Assembly (NCBI RefSeq): GCF_965638725.1
Contig: NC_134957.1
Coordinates: 17,322,101-17,386,100, forward strand
Direction of reading: 5' to 3'
Length of the DNA stretch: 64,000 nucleotides
Source: Aptenodytes patagonicus
Taxonomy: Eukaryota; Chordata; Aves; Sphenisciformes; Spheniscidae
The translations under genes were made by a program, and so were the position numbers. This document shows positions 52,201 to 60,868 of this stretch, one piece after another (within the stretch, counting starts at the first letter, position 1; the number at the start of each line of letters is the position of its first letter). Under the pieces are notes generated by a model that worked only from the letters and a program-made list of their open reading frames with translations, did no database searches and was not told the origin of the DNA.

Positions 52201-53884
52201 CATGACCTTGTGTAGTCGCTGTCAGTGCAAGGATCTCCACTGCAAGTTTGTATCTGCTCAGACAATAGAGCAAATATCTACCTGTTTGTCAAAAGCTAAG
52301 TAAAATGTTTCTGAATAGCCCATCCCTGATAATAATTTATCACATAGTTTTTCAAGTGCATTTTCTGGACTGCACCAATTAGGAGAAATGTGACAGAACT
52401 TTGCTCAAATCAAGACTGGCATGACATAGTCATGATCTAAGCACAGGCAAGAGCTCAGCCAGTATTTTGGGCCCAGACTGCCTCCATTTTAAAGGAATGT
52501 ACATTAAATGACCTGGTTGAATTGCACCATTTGGCATTAGCATAGGAATAAGTCAGTGCTTTTCCCATGTAGTAATTCTTTTTCTTTACACTACCACACT
52601 GAAGAAATTTCAGGAAACAGCTGGAATGAGGATCTTCTTCCACTCTTCCTAAAAAGAAGTAAAAGAAGCAGCAGAGTTATCCAGCAGCCATGCTAAGGAG
52701 CTACTACATTGCCAGCAGTAGGGGAGACTCTCAGATCTATTTGACATGGATACATTTGGAGCAGTTGGGAAGGAGGGAGAACATGCATTTAAAAATCAAC
52801 AAAGATGTAACCAAAGGCTGCCTTTGCCAGTTAGGGAGCTACACCCAGTAAGCATTACTGCCTTTGGAAAGAGTTTCAAGAGCAAAGCAATAGGAAATGT
52901 CAAGCCACTATCACTAAACAGCAGACATGCCTCATGCTATCAGAGTCAAGATGTCATAGAGTCAAATATGGGAATAAAAGCAAAGCTTACTGTCTCTGCC
53001 TCTTCATGTGGCAAATTCAACAAATATGCGTAATCTTCCATCCCAGACCTGAGTGGTGGGCATATTTGGCCACTGTCAGCTAGCTTGTATGTGTGCTTTT
53101 TACCCCCTCTCCAAACACCTAATTAATTTTGTTCCACCTGTGGCCTCCCAGCATAAAGTTAGATGACTGATACCTGACCTGTGGTGTGCAGAGCCCTGGG
53201 AGTCCACGGGCTGCTTCGCAGGGATCAGCAAAAGGTAGCTAAGGAAAGGAGTTTACCGTCAGCTGGCTTCAGCATGCTCTACAGGGCCTTGAAAAACTGC
53301 GTGTCTGAGAAAACTCCATGGAAATTGCCAATATCTGCAAACTGTGAAGGTGACAATTATTAGTTTAGACAGTAAAATCTTTGAGACAGAGCTCATCTTT
53401 TAAACATATCCTAGCAGACGGAGACTGCTGGGCTGGGACTTGGGAGAATTGGCTGATTTTCCTGGCTCTATCACTGGATAACAGGGCAAATTACTGGATT
53501 GCTGACAGTAGCCAAGTTATTTATCGTTCAGCCTTGAGTTTCTTTACCTGTAGAATTGAGATGGTCACACTGAACGCCTGGAAAGTTTAACGAGCCCTGT
53601 GGAGGAGCCAAGCACTACCTCTGCTATGGGAGACCAGCATGCTGGAATCATACCAATTGACACTGCTATCAAGTGCTACCACTACACAAAAGTGTATACC
53701 AAATAACAAAAAACATAAAATTTTGCAAGAGTAGCCTGCATATCTGCCATGCCCCTGTATTTGAGTCTCACACTGATTTCCAAGATCTTATTCTCACAGA
53801 GCGTGAAGAATCATTACATCCTGGGCCTGAAAGAAAGAGTCTGGAGACATTTTTACCAAATTAAGCTGTCTGAATATTGCAGGG
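46298..53884. other. Presumed 5' intron, no gene recognised
   Basis: 7.6 kb upstream of the first coding exon, presumably intron because that exon has a splice acceptor. I found no CpG-rich promoter-like stretch, no transposable element and no convincing exon. Simple sequences are A13 near 48340, G9 at 49790-49798 and (GT)7 near 51642-51655. Confidence 0.55.
53880..53884. repeat. Left target-site duplication CAGGG
   Basis: The five bases immediately before the TG of the left LTR, CAGGG, are repeated immediately after the CA of the right LTR (61409-61413). This is a direct mark of integrase-mediated insertion. Confidence 0.88.
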
Positions 53885-54121
53885 TGTCCTGGTTTCGGCA
53901 GGGATAGAGTTAATTTCCTTTCTAGTAGCTGGTACAGTGTTTTGGATTTAGGATGAGAACAAAGTTGATAACACACCGGTGTTTTAGTTGTTGCTAGGTA
54001 ATGCTTACACTAGCCAAGGACTTTTCAGCTTCCCATGCTCTACTGACTGAGGAGGCTGGAGGTGCACAAGAAGCTGGGAGGGGGCACAGCCAAACTGGCC
54101 AAAGGGACATTCCATACCATG

Positions 54122-54129
54122 TGACGTCA
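54122..54129 (+). promoter_or_regulatory. CRE/ATF site TGACGTCA in 5' LTR
   Basis: A perfect 8-bp palindromic cAMP-response element, seven bases upstream of the TATA-like box. CREB/ATF proteins bind this sequence. Its position in U3 suggests it drives LTR transcription; this is inference. The same site is at 61106-61113 in the 3' LTR. Confidence 0.75.
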
Positions 54130-54136
54130 TGCTCAG

Positions 54137-54144
54137 TACATAAA
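54137..54144 (+). promoter_or_regulatory. TATA-like box of the LTR promoter
   Basis: TACATAAA, followed by ACTGGG and a G/C-rich block. A related avian LTR family, as I remember it, has TATATAAA at this place, so this copy's box is slightly weakened. The start of transcription would be expected about 25-30 bases downstream. Confidence 0.6.
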
Positions 54145-54287
54145 CTGGGAAAAGCTGGCCGGGGGGGCCGCTGCTCGGGGACTGGCTGGGCATCGGTCAG
54201 CGGGTGGTGAGCAATTGTGCTGTGCATCACTTGTTTTGTGTATTATTATTATTATTATCATATTATTATTATCATTTTATTTCAATT

Positions 54288-54293
54288 ATTAAA
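54288..54293 (+). terminator. LTR poly(A) signal ATTAAA (5' copy)
   Basis: ATTAAA followed by a T-rich and GT-containing stretch. The functional copy would be the one in the 3' LTR at 61272-61277. Confidence 0.6.
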
Positions 54294-54432
54294 CTGTTTT
54301 TATCTCAACCCACGAGTCTTTCTAACTTGTGCTCTTCCAATTCTCTCCCCCATCCCACCGGGTGGGGGGGAGTGAGCGAGCGGCTGCGTGGTGCTTAATT
54401 GCTGACTGAGATTAAACCACGACAGTCCTTTT

Positions 54433-54450
54433 TGGCGCCCAACGTGGGGC
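54433..54450 (+). promoter_or_regulatory. Primer binding site, tRNA-Lys type
   Basis: TGGCGCCCAACGTGGGGC, eight bases after the LTR end, is complementary to the 3' end of tRNA-Lys1,2, the primer known from several betaretroviruses. It primes minus-strand DNA synthesis. Class III elements are named for a leucine primer, so a lysine primer is notable here. Confidence 0.88.
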
Positions 54451-54526
54451 ACGAAGGGTTTGAGATAATAACAGATTAACCGGAGTGTATTAAGGAACTT
54501 ATATCTGTTAATAGTTGAGGGTCACA

Positions 54527-57238
54527 ATGTTGGTTTCTCTGTTCTCGATATTGATTTGTATAATCTGCATCGCGCTCTTTTTCCTGCTGTACATGTTAAA
54601 GATTGGTGTTGGGTTTTGCAGTTTGCTGTGGTCTGCAGTGAATAGTAATGTCTCGCTTGTGAGGTTTGTTTTTAGAACATTGACCTTGACGTTTCTGTGG
54701 TATGTAAACTTCGCAATGAAGCCGTTACTGTACCATGGATACCATATCGTGGAGACAACTAGCAATTGCAGTAACTTTTCTGAGAGTTTTTTTACAGAGG
54801 AAATACAGAATGGCAGTGTCACTACCTTCTTCTATGATGTTTCCTCCTTCATTACAGTAATTTTTCAGTATTTTGAGCATCCTTGGGCAGTTAAGATACT
54901 TCTATTAATACTTCTTGGGAATATTGTTTCGGTTTTGTCTAAAGTTGGTAAGCAATTTAAGAATATCATCCAGAGATCTGCCCCAAGGGTGAATAATTAT
55001 GAGTGGCAGGGTGTGTGGGACAAGATGGGCAAGTACCTAGGCCAATGGGCACCCCCAGTGTTTTGGAACTTCACCCCTGAGCAAGTGCAGAATCCTGAAA
55101 AGTTAGTAGAATATTTGGAAAAAGTATGCTGTCACCCTGGCAACTCTAGAGAGATGCAACTCATTGCAACGTGCTGGGGCCTGGCCCATGCCTACCGAGC
55201 CCTGTTCAACACTACTCAGTACCCTCAAAGGGAAGAGAAGGTCTCTGGCTCTGACAGTAAAACGACACGCACTGCGGCCACTCAGACCCGGGCAACAGGC
55301 CGTGCAGCCACTCAAACCCGGGCAACACGCACTACGGCCACTCCAACCCCGGCGACAGGCTCTGCGGCCACTCAGACCCCGGCGACAGGCCCTGTGGCCA
55401 CTCCAACCCCGGCGACAGGCCCTGCAGCCACTCCAACCCCGGCGACATGCACTGCGGCCACTCCAACCCCGGCGACAGGCCCTGCGGCCACTCCAACCCC
55501 GGCGACATGCACTGCGGCCACTCCAACCCCGGCGACAGGCCCTGCAGCCACTCAGACCCCGGCGACAGGCCCTGCGGCCACTCCAACCCCGGCGACATGC
55601 ACTGCGGCCACTCCAACCCCAGCAACAGGCCCTGCGGCCACTCAGACTCCGGTGACATGCACTTGCACTGCGGCCACTCCAACCCCAGCAACAGGCCCTG
55701 CGGCCACTCAGACTCCGGTGACATGCACTTGCACTGCGGCCACTCCAACCCCGGCGACATGCACTGCGGCCACTCCAACCCCGGCGACATGCACTGCAGC
55801 CACTCCAACCCCAGCAACAGGCCCTGCGGCCACTCAGACTCCGGTGACATGCACTTGCACTGCGGCCACTCCAACCCCGGCGACATGCACTGCGGCCACT
55901 CCAACCCCAGCGACATGCACTGCGGCCACTCCAACCCCGGCAACAGGCCCTGCGGCCACTCAGACTCCGGTGACATGCACTTGCACTGCGGCCACTCCAA
56001 CCCCAGCAACACGCCCTGTGGCTGAACCAAAGAACGAGCCTGTGCCAGTATCAGTCGCCCCTGTACACAAGAAGAAATCTTGGAAGCGGAAGTCAGCTCG
56101 TTTAGTAAGGGAGGAAGAAGCTTCTTCTAAAAGGGAACCGGAGGAAGAAGTATACGAGACAGATGACCCTAGAGAAGGACCATCACGAGAACGGGAGGAG
56201 GAAAGCCGGCCGCTGATCGGGGAGGAGGAAGAGGAAGAACTCATAAACGAGACAGTGACCACCCGATCTCTATCCCTGAGTGAGCTGCGAGATATACGAA
56301 AAGATTTCAGCCGCCGTCCAGGTGAGCATATTGTCACCTGGCTGCTCCGATGCTGGGATAATGGGGCCAGTAGCCTGGAATTAGAGGGTAGGGAAGCCAA
56401 GCAGCTGGGATCCCTTTCTAGGGAAGGGGGCATTGACAAAGCAATTGGAAAAGGGACACGTATCCTCAGCCTTTGGAGGCGACTCTTGTCAAGCGTGAAG
56501 GAAAGGTATCCCTTTAAGGAAGATGTCATATGTCGCCCAAGCAAGTGGGCCACCATGGAGAAGGGTATCCAGTTTCTGAGAGAATTAGCTGTGCTGGAGG
56601 TGATTTATGATGACCTGAACAATGAACAACTATCCAAAGATCCAGACGAAGTCAAGTGCACACGACCCATGTGGCGGAAGTTTATAAGGAGCGCACCATC
56701 GTCATACGCCAATTCATTGGCAGTGATAACCTGGAAAGATGGAGAGGAACAAACAGTGGATGAATTGGCTAGTCAACTCCGGCAATACGAGGAAAGTCTT
56801 TCTTCCTCCATCGTCTCGGCTGTGGAGAAACTGTCCGAAAAACTGTCCCGGGAGATCCAGCAACTCAGAGAGGATAGGTCCTACTCCTCACCTGTACGGA
56901 CCAGTATCTCGGCTATTAGAAGTAAGCGTTCTTTTGCTCAAGAGAGAGAATATAAAGGATACACACCACGGGGCACCCTATGGTTTTACCTGCGTGACCA
57001 CGGAGAGGACATGAGGAAGTGGGATGGGAAACCTACTGCAGCCCTAGGGGCACGGGTACGTGAATTACAAGGGAAAACAATCACAGAAAGAGGTTCTTCC
57101 AGGAAAATTGCTGCTCCAGTTTCCAGCGGGCAGTTCCCCAGAGAGAGTAGAAGGGCTGATCTTACTCTTGATCTTAATAAAGAAACTTCTGACTCATACG
57201 TACAAGAAATGAGAAACGAGTACTGTGATGAGGATTAG
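54527..57238 (+). CDS. gag: gag polyprotein of ERVL-like provirus (903 aa, intact)
   Basis: Starts at ATG 54527, the first ATG after the primer site with a leader of only 76 bases, and ends at TAG 57236-57238. Three parts are visible. (1) Residues 1-140 are hydrophobic, with likely membrane segments at about 2-24, 44-64 and 120-138 and N-glycosylation sequons at N41, N80, N83 and N95; a basic stretch follows the third. (2) After a soluble 140-240 region, residues 250-497 are 24 Thr/Pro/Ala-rich repeats. (3) A charged linker (KKKSWKRK, then Glu-rich) leads to a capsid-like region at about 575-800 (PGEHIVTWLLRCWDNGA and following helices) and a C-terminal LWFYLRDHGEDMRKWDGKPT segment. No CCHC zinc knuckle is present. 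Capsid assignment rests on resemblance to ERVL/gamma-type Gag; the N-terminal part I do not recognise. Confidence 0.88.
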   Translation: MLVSLFSILICIICIALFFLLYMLKIGVGFCSLLWSAVNSNVSLVRFVFRTLTLTFLWYVNFAMKPLLYHGYHIVETTSNCSNFSESFFTEEIQNGSVTTFFYDVSSFITVIFQYFEHPWAVKILLLILLGNIVSVLSKVGKQFKNIIQRSAPRVNNYEWQGVWDKMGKYLGQWAPPVFWNFTPEQVQNPEKLVEYLEKVCCHPGNSREMQLIATCWGLAHAYRALFNTTQYPQREEKVSGSDSKTTRTAATQTRATGRAATQTRATRTTATPTPATGSAATQTPATGPVATPTPATGPAATPTPATCTAATPTPATGPAATPTPATCTAATPTPATGPAATQTPATGPAATPTPATCTAATPTPATGPAATQTPVTCTCTAATPTPATGPAATQTPVTCTCTAATPTPATCTAATPTPATCTAATPTPATGPAATQTPVTCTCTAATPTPATCTAATPTPATCTAATPTPATGPAATQTPVTCTCTAATPTPATRPVAEPKNEPVPVSVAPVHKKKSWKRKSARLVREEEASSKREPEEEVYETDDPREGPSREREEESRPLIGEEEEEELINETVTTRSLSLSELRDIRKDFSRRPGEHIVTWLLRCWDNGASSLELEGREAKQLGSLSREGGIDKAIGKGTRILSLWRRLLSSVKERYPFKEDVICRPSKWATMEKGIQFLRELAVLEVIYDDLNNEQLSKDPDEVKCTRPMWRKFIRSAPSSYANSLAVITWKDGEEQTVDELASQLRQYEESLSSSIVSAVEKLSEKLSREIQQLREDRSYSSPVRTSISAIRSKRSFAQEREYKGYTPRGTLWFYLRDHGEDMRKWDGKPTAALGARVRELQGKTITERGSSRKIAAPVSSGQFPRESRRADLTLDLNKETSDSYVQEMRNEYCDED
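55274..56017 (+). repeat. 24-unit in-frame tandem repeat inside gag
   Basis: 744 bp of 30-bp units encoding AATPTPATGP-type decapeptides, with four 36-bp units (AATQTPVTCTCT) at 55634-55669, 55700-55735, 55826-55861 and 55952-55987. Second-half units alternate ...ATGP and ...ATCT endings, giving 15 Cys in all. Units 16-19 (55736-55861) and 20-23 (55862-55987) form a higher-order duplication of 126 bp. Unit length is a multiple of three, so other frames on both strands stay open across the array; those are shadows, not genes. Confidence 0.95.
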
Positions 57239-57266
57239 AGGGGCCCTGCCTCCAGCCAGGGGGAGG
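57236..57266 (+). promoter_or_regulatory. Candidate gag-pro readthrough stop (TAG) with downstream hairpin
   Basis: Gag and protease are in the same reading frame, separated only by this TAG, the arrangement used by gammaretroviruses, which suppress the UAG. Directly after it, CCCTG (57244-57248) can pair with CAGGG (57257-57261), and CCTCC (57249-57253) with GGAGG (57262-57266). The two pairings are adjacent and probably alternative, since no loop bases are left for both at once. Readthrough is inference from frame and layout. Confidence 0.6.
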
Positions 57267-58237
57267 AAAGGGACAACCGGGTTTACTGGACTGTGTGGAT
57301 TCGGTGGCCTGGCACATCAGACCCACAGAAGTATAAGGCTCTGGTAGACACCGGTGCACAGTGTACCCTAATGCCATCAAGATATATAGGAACAGAACCC
57401 ATCTATATTTCTGGGGTGACGGGGGGATCCCAACAGCTATCTGTATTGGAAGCCGAAGTGAGTCTAACTGGGAATGGGTGGCAGAAGCACCCCATTGTGA
57501 CTGGCCCAGATGCTCCGTGCATCCTTGGCATAGACTACCTCAGGAGAGGGTATTTCAAGGACCCAAAAGGGTACAGGTGGGCTTTTGGTATAGCTGCCTT
57601 GGAGACGGAGGAGATTAAACAGCTGTCCACCTTGCCTGGTCTCTCGGAGGACCCTTCTGTTGTGGGGTTGCTGAAGGTCGAAGACCAACAAGTGCCAATC
57701 GCTACCACCACAGTGCACCGGCGGCAATATCGCACCAACCGAGACTCCCTGATTCCCATTCATGAGCTGATTCGTCGACTGGAGAGCCAAGGAGTGATCA
57801 GCAAGACCCACTCACCCTTTAACAGTCCCATATGGCCAGTGCGGAAGTCTAATGGAGAGTGGAGACTAACAGTAGACTATCGTGGCCTAAATGAAGTCAC
57901 GCCACCGCTGAGTGCTGCTGTGCCAGACATGCTAGAACTTCAATATGAATTGGAATCAAAGGCAGCCAAGTGGTATGCCACAATTGATATTGCTAATGCA
58001 TTTTTCTCAATCCCTTTGGCAGCAGAGTGCAGGCCACAGTTTGCTTTCACTTGGAGGGGCGTTCAGTACACCTGGAACCGACTGCCCCAGGGGTGGAAAC
58101 ACAGCCCTACCATTTGCCATGGACTGATCCAGACTGCATTAGAACAGGGTGGAGCTCCAGAACACCTGCAATACATTGATGATATCATCGTGTGGGGCAA
58201 CACAGCAGAAGAAGTTTTTGAAAAGGGAAGGAAATAG
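57239..58237 (+). pseudogene. pro-pol: Protease and N-terminal part of reverse transcriptase (frame-broken pol, part 1)
   Basis: The frame continues from gag past the TAG and has no ATG early on. The protease active site DTGA is at 57347-57358, followed by the usual GID (flap/strand) segment. The RT domain starts after about 57700, with PIWPVRKSNGEWRLTVDYR, ANAFFSIPL, LPQGW and the catalytic YIDD at 58172-58183. The frame then hits TAG at 58235-58237, before the RT thumb. The next part of pol continues in another frame, so this copy cannot make full-length Pol without a frame change. Sequence up to the break looks undamaged. Confidence 0.9.
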
Positions 58238-60423
58238 TCCAAATCCTGCTGAAGGCCGGTTTTGCCATAAAACAAAGTAAGGTCAAGGGACCTGCACAGG
58301 AGATCCAGTTTTTAGGAATAAAATGGCAAGATGGACGTCGTCAGATCCCAATAGATGTGATCAACAAAATAACAGCCATGTCTCCACCAACTAGCAAAAA
58401 AGAAACACAAGCTTTCTTAGGCGTGGTGGGTTTTTGGAGAATGCACATTCCAAATTACAGTCTGATTGTAAACCCTCTCTATCAAGTGACCCGGAAGAAG
58501 AACGATTTCAAATGGGGCCCTGAGCAACGACAAGCTTTTGAACAAATTAAACGGGAGATAGTTCATGCAGTAGCCCTGGGGCCAGTCCGGGCAGGGCAAG
58601 ATGTAAAAAATGTGCTCTATACCGCAGCCGGGGAGAATGGCCCTACCTGGAGCCTCTGGCAGAAAGCACCAGGGGAGACTCGAGGTCGACCCCTAGGGTT
58701 TTGGAGTCGGGGATACAGAGGATCCGAGGCCCGCTATACTCCAACTGAAAAAGAGATATTAGCAGCATATGAAGGGGTTCGAGCTGCTTCAGAAGTGATC
58801 GGCACTGAAGCACAGCTCCTCCTGGCACCCCGACTGCCGGTGCTGGGCTGGATGTTCAGAGGGAGGGTCCCCTGTACACATCATGCAACTGATGCTACAT
58901 GGAGTAAGTGGGTCGCACTAATCACACAACGGGCTCGAATAGGAAACCCCAGTCGCCCAGGAATTCTGGAAGTGATCATGGATTGGCCAGAGGGCAAAGA
59001 TTTTGGAATATTGCCAGAGGAGGAGGTAACGCGTGCTGAAGAGGCCCCAATGTATAATGAACTACCAGAAAATGAGAAGCAATATGCCCTGTTCACTGAT
59101 GGGTCCTGTCGTCTTGTGGGAAAACATCGGAGGTGGAAAGCTGCTGTATGGAGTCCTATGCGACAAGTTGTAGAAACGGCTGAAGGAGAAGGTGAATCAA
59201 GCCAATTTGCAGAAGTAAAGGCCATCCAGCTGGCTTTAGACATTGCTGATCGAGAAAAGTGGCCAGTGCTCTATCTCTATACTGACTCATGGATGGTGGC
59301 AAATGCCCTGTGGGGGTGGTTGCAGCAATGGAAGCAGAGCAACTGGCAGCGCAGAGGCAAACCCATCTGGGCTGCCGCATTGTGGCAAGATATTGCTGCC
59401 CGGGTGGAGAACCTGGTTGTAAAAGTCCGTCACGTAGATGCTCACGTACCCAAGAGTCGGGCCACTGAAGAACATCAAAACAACCAGCAGGTGGATCAGG
59501 CTGCTAAGATTGAAGTGGCTCAGGTGGATCTGGACTGGCAACATAAGGGTGAATTATTTCTAGCTCGGTGGGCCCATGACACCTCAGGTCACCAAGGAAG
59601 AGATGCAACATACAGATGGGCTCGTGATCGAGGGGTGGACTTGACCATGGACACTATAGCCCAGGTTATCCATGAATGCGAAACATGCACTGCCATCAAG
59701 CAAGCCAAACGGTTAAAGCCTTTTTGGTATGGAGGACGATGGTTGAAATATAAATATGGGGAGGCCTGGCAGATCGATTATATCACACTCCCACAAACCC
59801 GCCAAGGCAAGCGCCACGTGCTTACAATGGTGGAGGCAACCACCGGATGGCTGGAAACATATCCCGTGCCCCATGCCACTGCCCGGAACACTATCCTGGG
59901 CCTTGAAAAGCAAGTCCTATGGCGACATGGCACCCCAGAAAGAATTGAGTCAGACAATGGGACTCATTTCCGAAACAACCTCATAGACACCTGGGCCAAA
60001 GAGCACGGCATTGAGTGGGTGTATCACATCCCCTATCATGCACCAGCTTCTGGGAAAATTGAACGATACAATGGACTGTTAAAGACTACGCTGAGAGCAA
60101 TGGGTGGTGGGACATTCAAACATTGGGATACGCATTTAGCAAAGGCCACCTGGTTAGTCAACACTCGGGGATCTGCCAATCGAGCAGGCCCTGCCCAGTC
60201 AGAACTTTTACGTACTGTAGATGGGAATAAAGTCCCTGTAGTGCACATAAAAAATATGCTGGGGAAGACAGTCTGGGTTATTCCTGCCTCAGGCAGAGGC
60301 AGACCCATCCGTGGGATTGCTTTTGCTCAAGGACCTGGGTGCACTTGGTGGATAATGCGGAAGGATGGGGAAGTCCGATGTGTGCCTCAAGGGGATTTGA
60401 TTTTGGGTGAGAATAGCCAATGA
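58225..60423 (+). pseudogene. pol: RT thumb, RNase H and integrase (frame-broken pol, part 2)
   Basis: This frame differs from part 1 by one base; homology resumes at about 58225, the first Met codon is at 58357 and it ends with TGA at 60421-60423. Counting from that Met, RNase H has D248 (TDGS), E286 and D310 (YTDSW). Integrase has the zinc-binding H407, H412, C441, C444 and the catalytic triad D474, D533, E569 with 35 residues between the last two, the canonical D,D35E. The C-terminus ends with a short Trp-containing domain and no dUTPase. All catalytic residues are present, so the only visible lesion in pol is the frame break in a purine-rich run at about 58218-58235. Confidence 0.9.
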
Positions 60424-60850
60424 TCTGAATTATGTGATGTTAAGTACTAATTATAGTTATAATAGTTATACTAATAATACACAGATATACTAATAATACT
60501 AATAATATTATATGCCATACTAATGTTATTATAATAAGAATCACCCAGATTAATGAAGAATAACTTCAGTGAAACCAAGCAAAGCACAGTGATGATGGTA
60601 CCAGAACTGACTTCAACCTGAAACAATCCAACACCACATACCATCTCCATTTTTCCTGCCCTGAAAGATTATTATGACAGATGGAGCCCGAAGTCATGGA
60701 CTAAATGAACTCACCGAACATTTTAGAGGGATGGCCCACAGATGAAGGGAATGATATCTGTGTATGTGTGTATATATATATATAAAAGGGGGTGGTGATT
60801 AATGAAAATGTACTGGAAAATGTGAGACTTGAGCATGATGCAAATGGTAT
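60424..60850 (+). other. Non-coding 3' region of provirus, no env
   Basis: AT-rich sequence with TAATAATAC-like repeats near 60455-60520 and a (TG/TA)n tract at about 60760-60784. No open frame of envelope size or character is present. ERVL elements generally lack env, so this is probably original rather than a deletion. Confidence 0.8.
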
Positions 60851-60868
60851 AGAATAAGGGGTGGATAT
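60851..60868 (+). promoter_or_regulatory. Candidate polypurine tract
   Basis: AGAATAAGGGGTGGATAT lies directly before the TG of the 3' LTR. It is purine-rich with a few T interruptions. The position is the expected one for the plus-strand primer. Confidence 0.6.

Larger units (their letters stand above)
53885..54424 (+). repeat. 5' LTR (540 bp)
   Basis: Begins TGTCCTGGTTTCGGCAGGG and ends ACCACGACA, so it has TG...CA ends. Reading it against 60869-61408 I find no difference. Inside are a perfect TGACGTCA at 54122-54129, a TATA-like TACATAAA at 54137-54144, an (ATT)n tract near 54241-54275 and ATTAAA at 54288-54293. These fit a U3 promoter, start of R and poly(A) signal respectively. Confidence 0.96.

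Noticed and set aside
54001..54398. Open frames inside the LTR (also at 60985-61382)
   Set aside because: They are identical in both LTRs simply because the LTRs are identical, and they overlap U3/R/U5 signals. There is no evidence of a coding LTR.
55332..56030. Long minus-strand frame (232 codons) and plus-strand frames in other phases across the gag repeat (55164-55655, 55447-56025)
   Set aside because: The repeat unit is 30 or 36 bp, so any frame without a stop in one unit stays open through the whole array. These are shadows of the repeat, not genes.
57239..57270. H-type pseudoknot after the gag TAG
   Set aside because: Both stems are adjacent with zero loop bases on either side, which is sterically unlikely as a simultaneous knot. 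Kept only as alternative hairpins.
60424..60868. Search for env or accessory gene between pol and 3' LTR
   Set aside because: Only AT-rich, stop-dense sequence with simple repeats; no signal peptide, fusion peptide or transmembrane frame.
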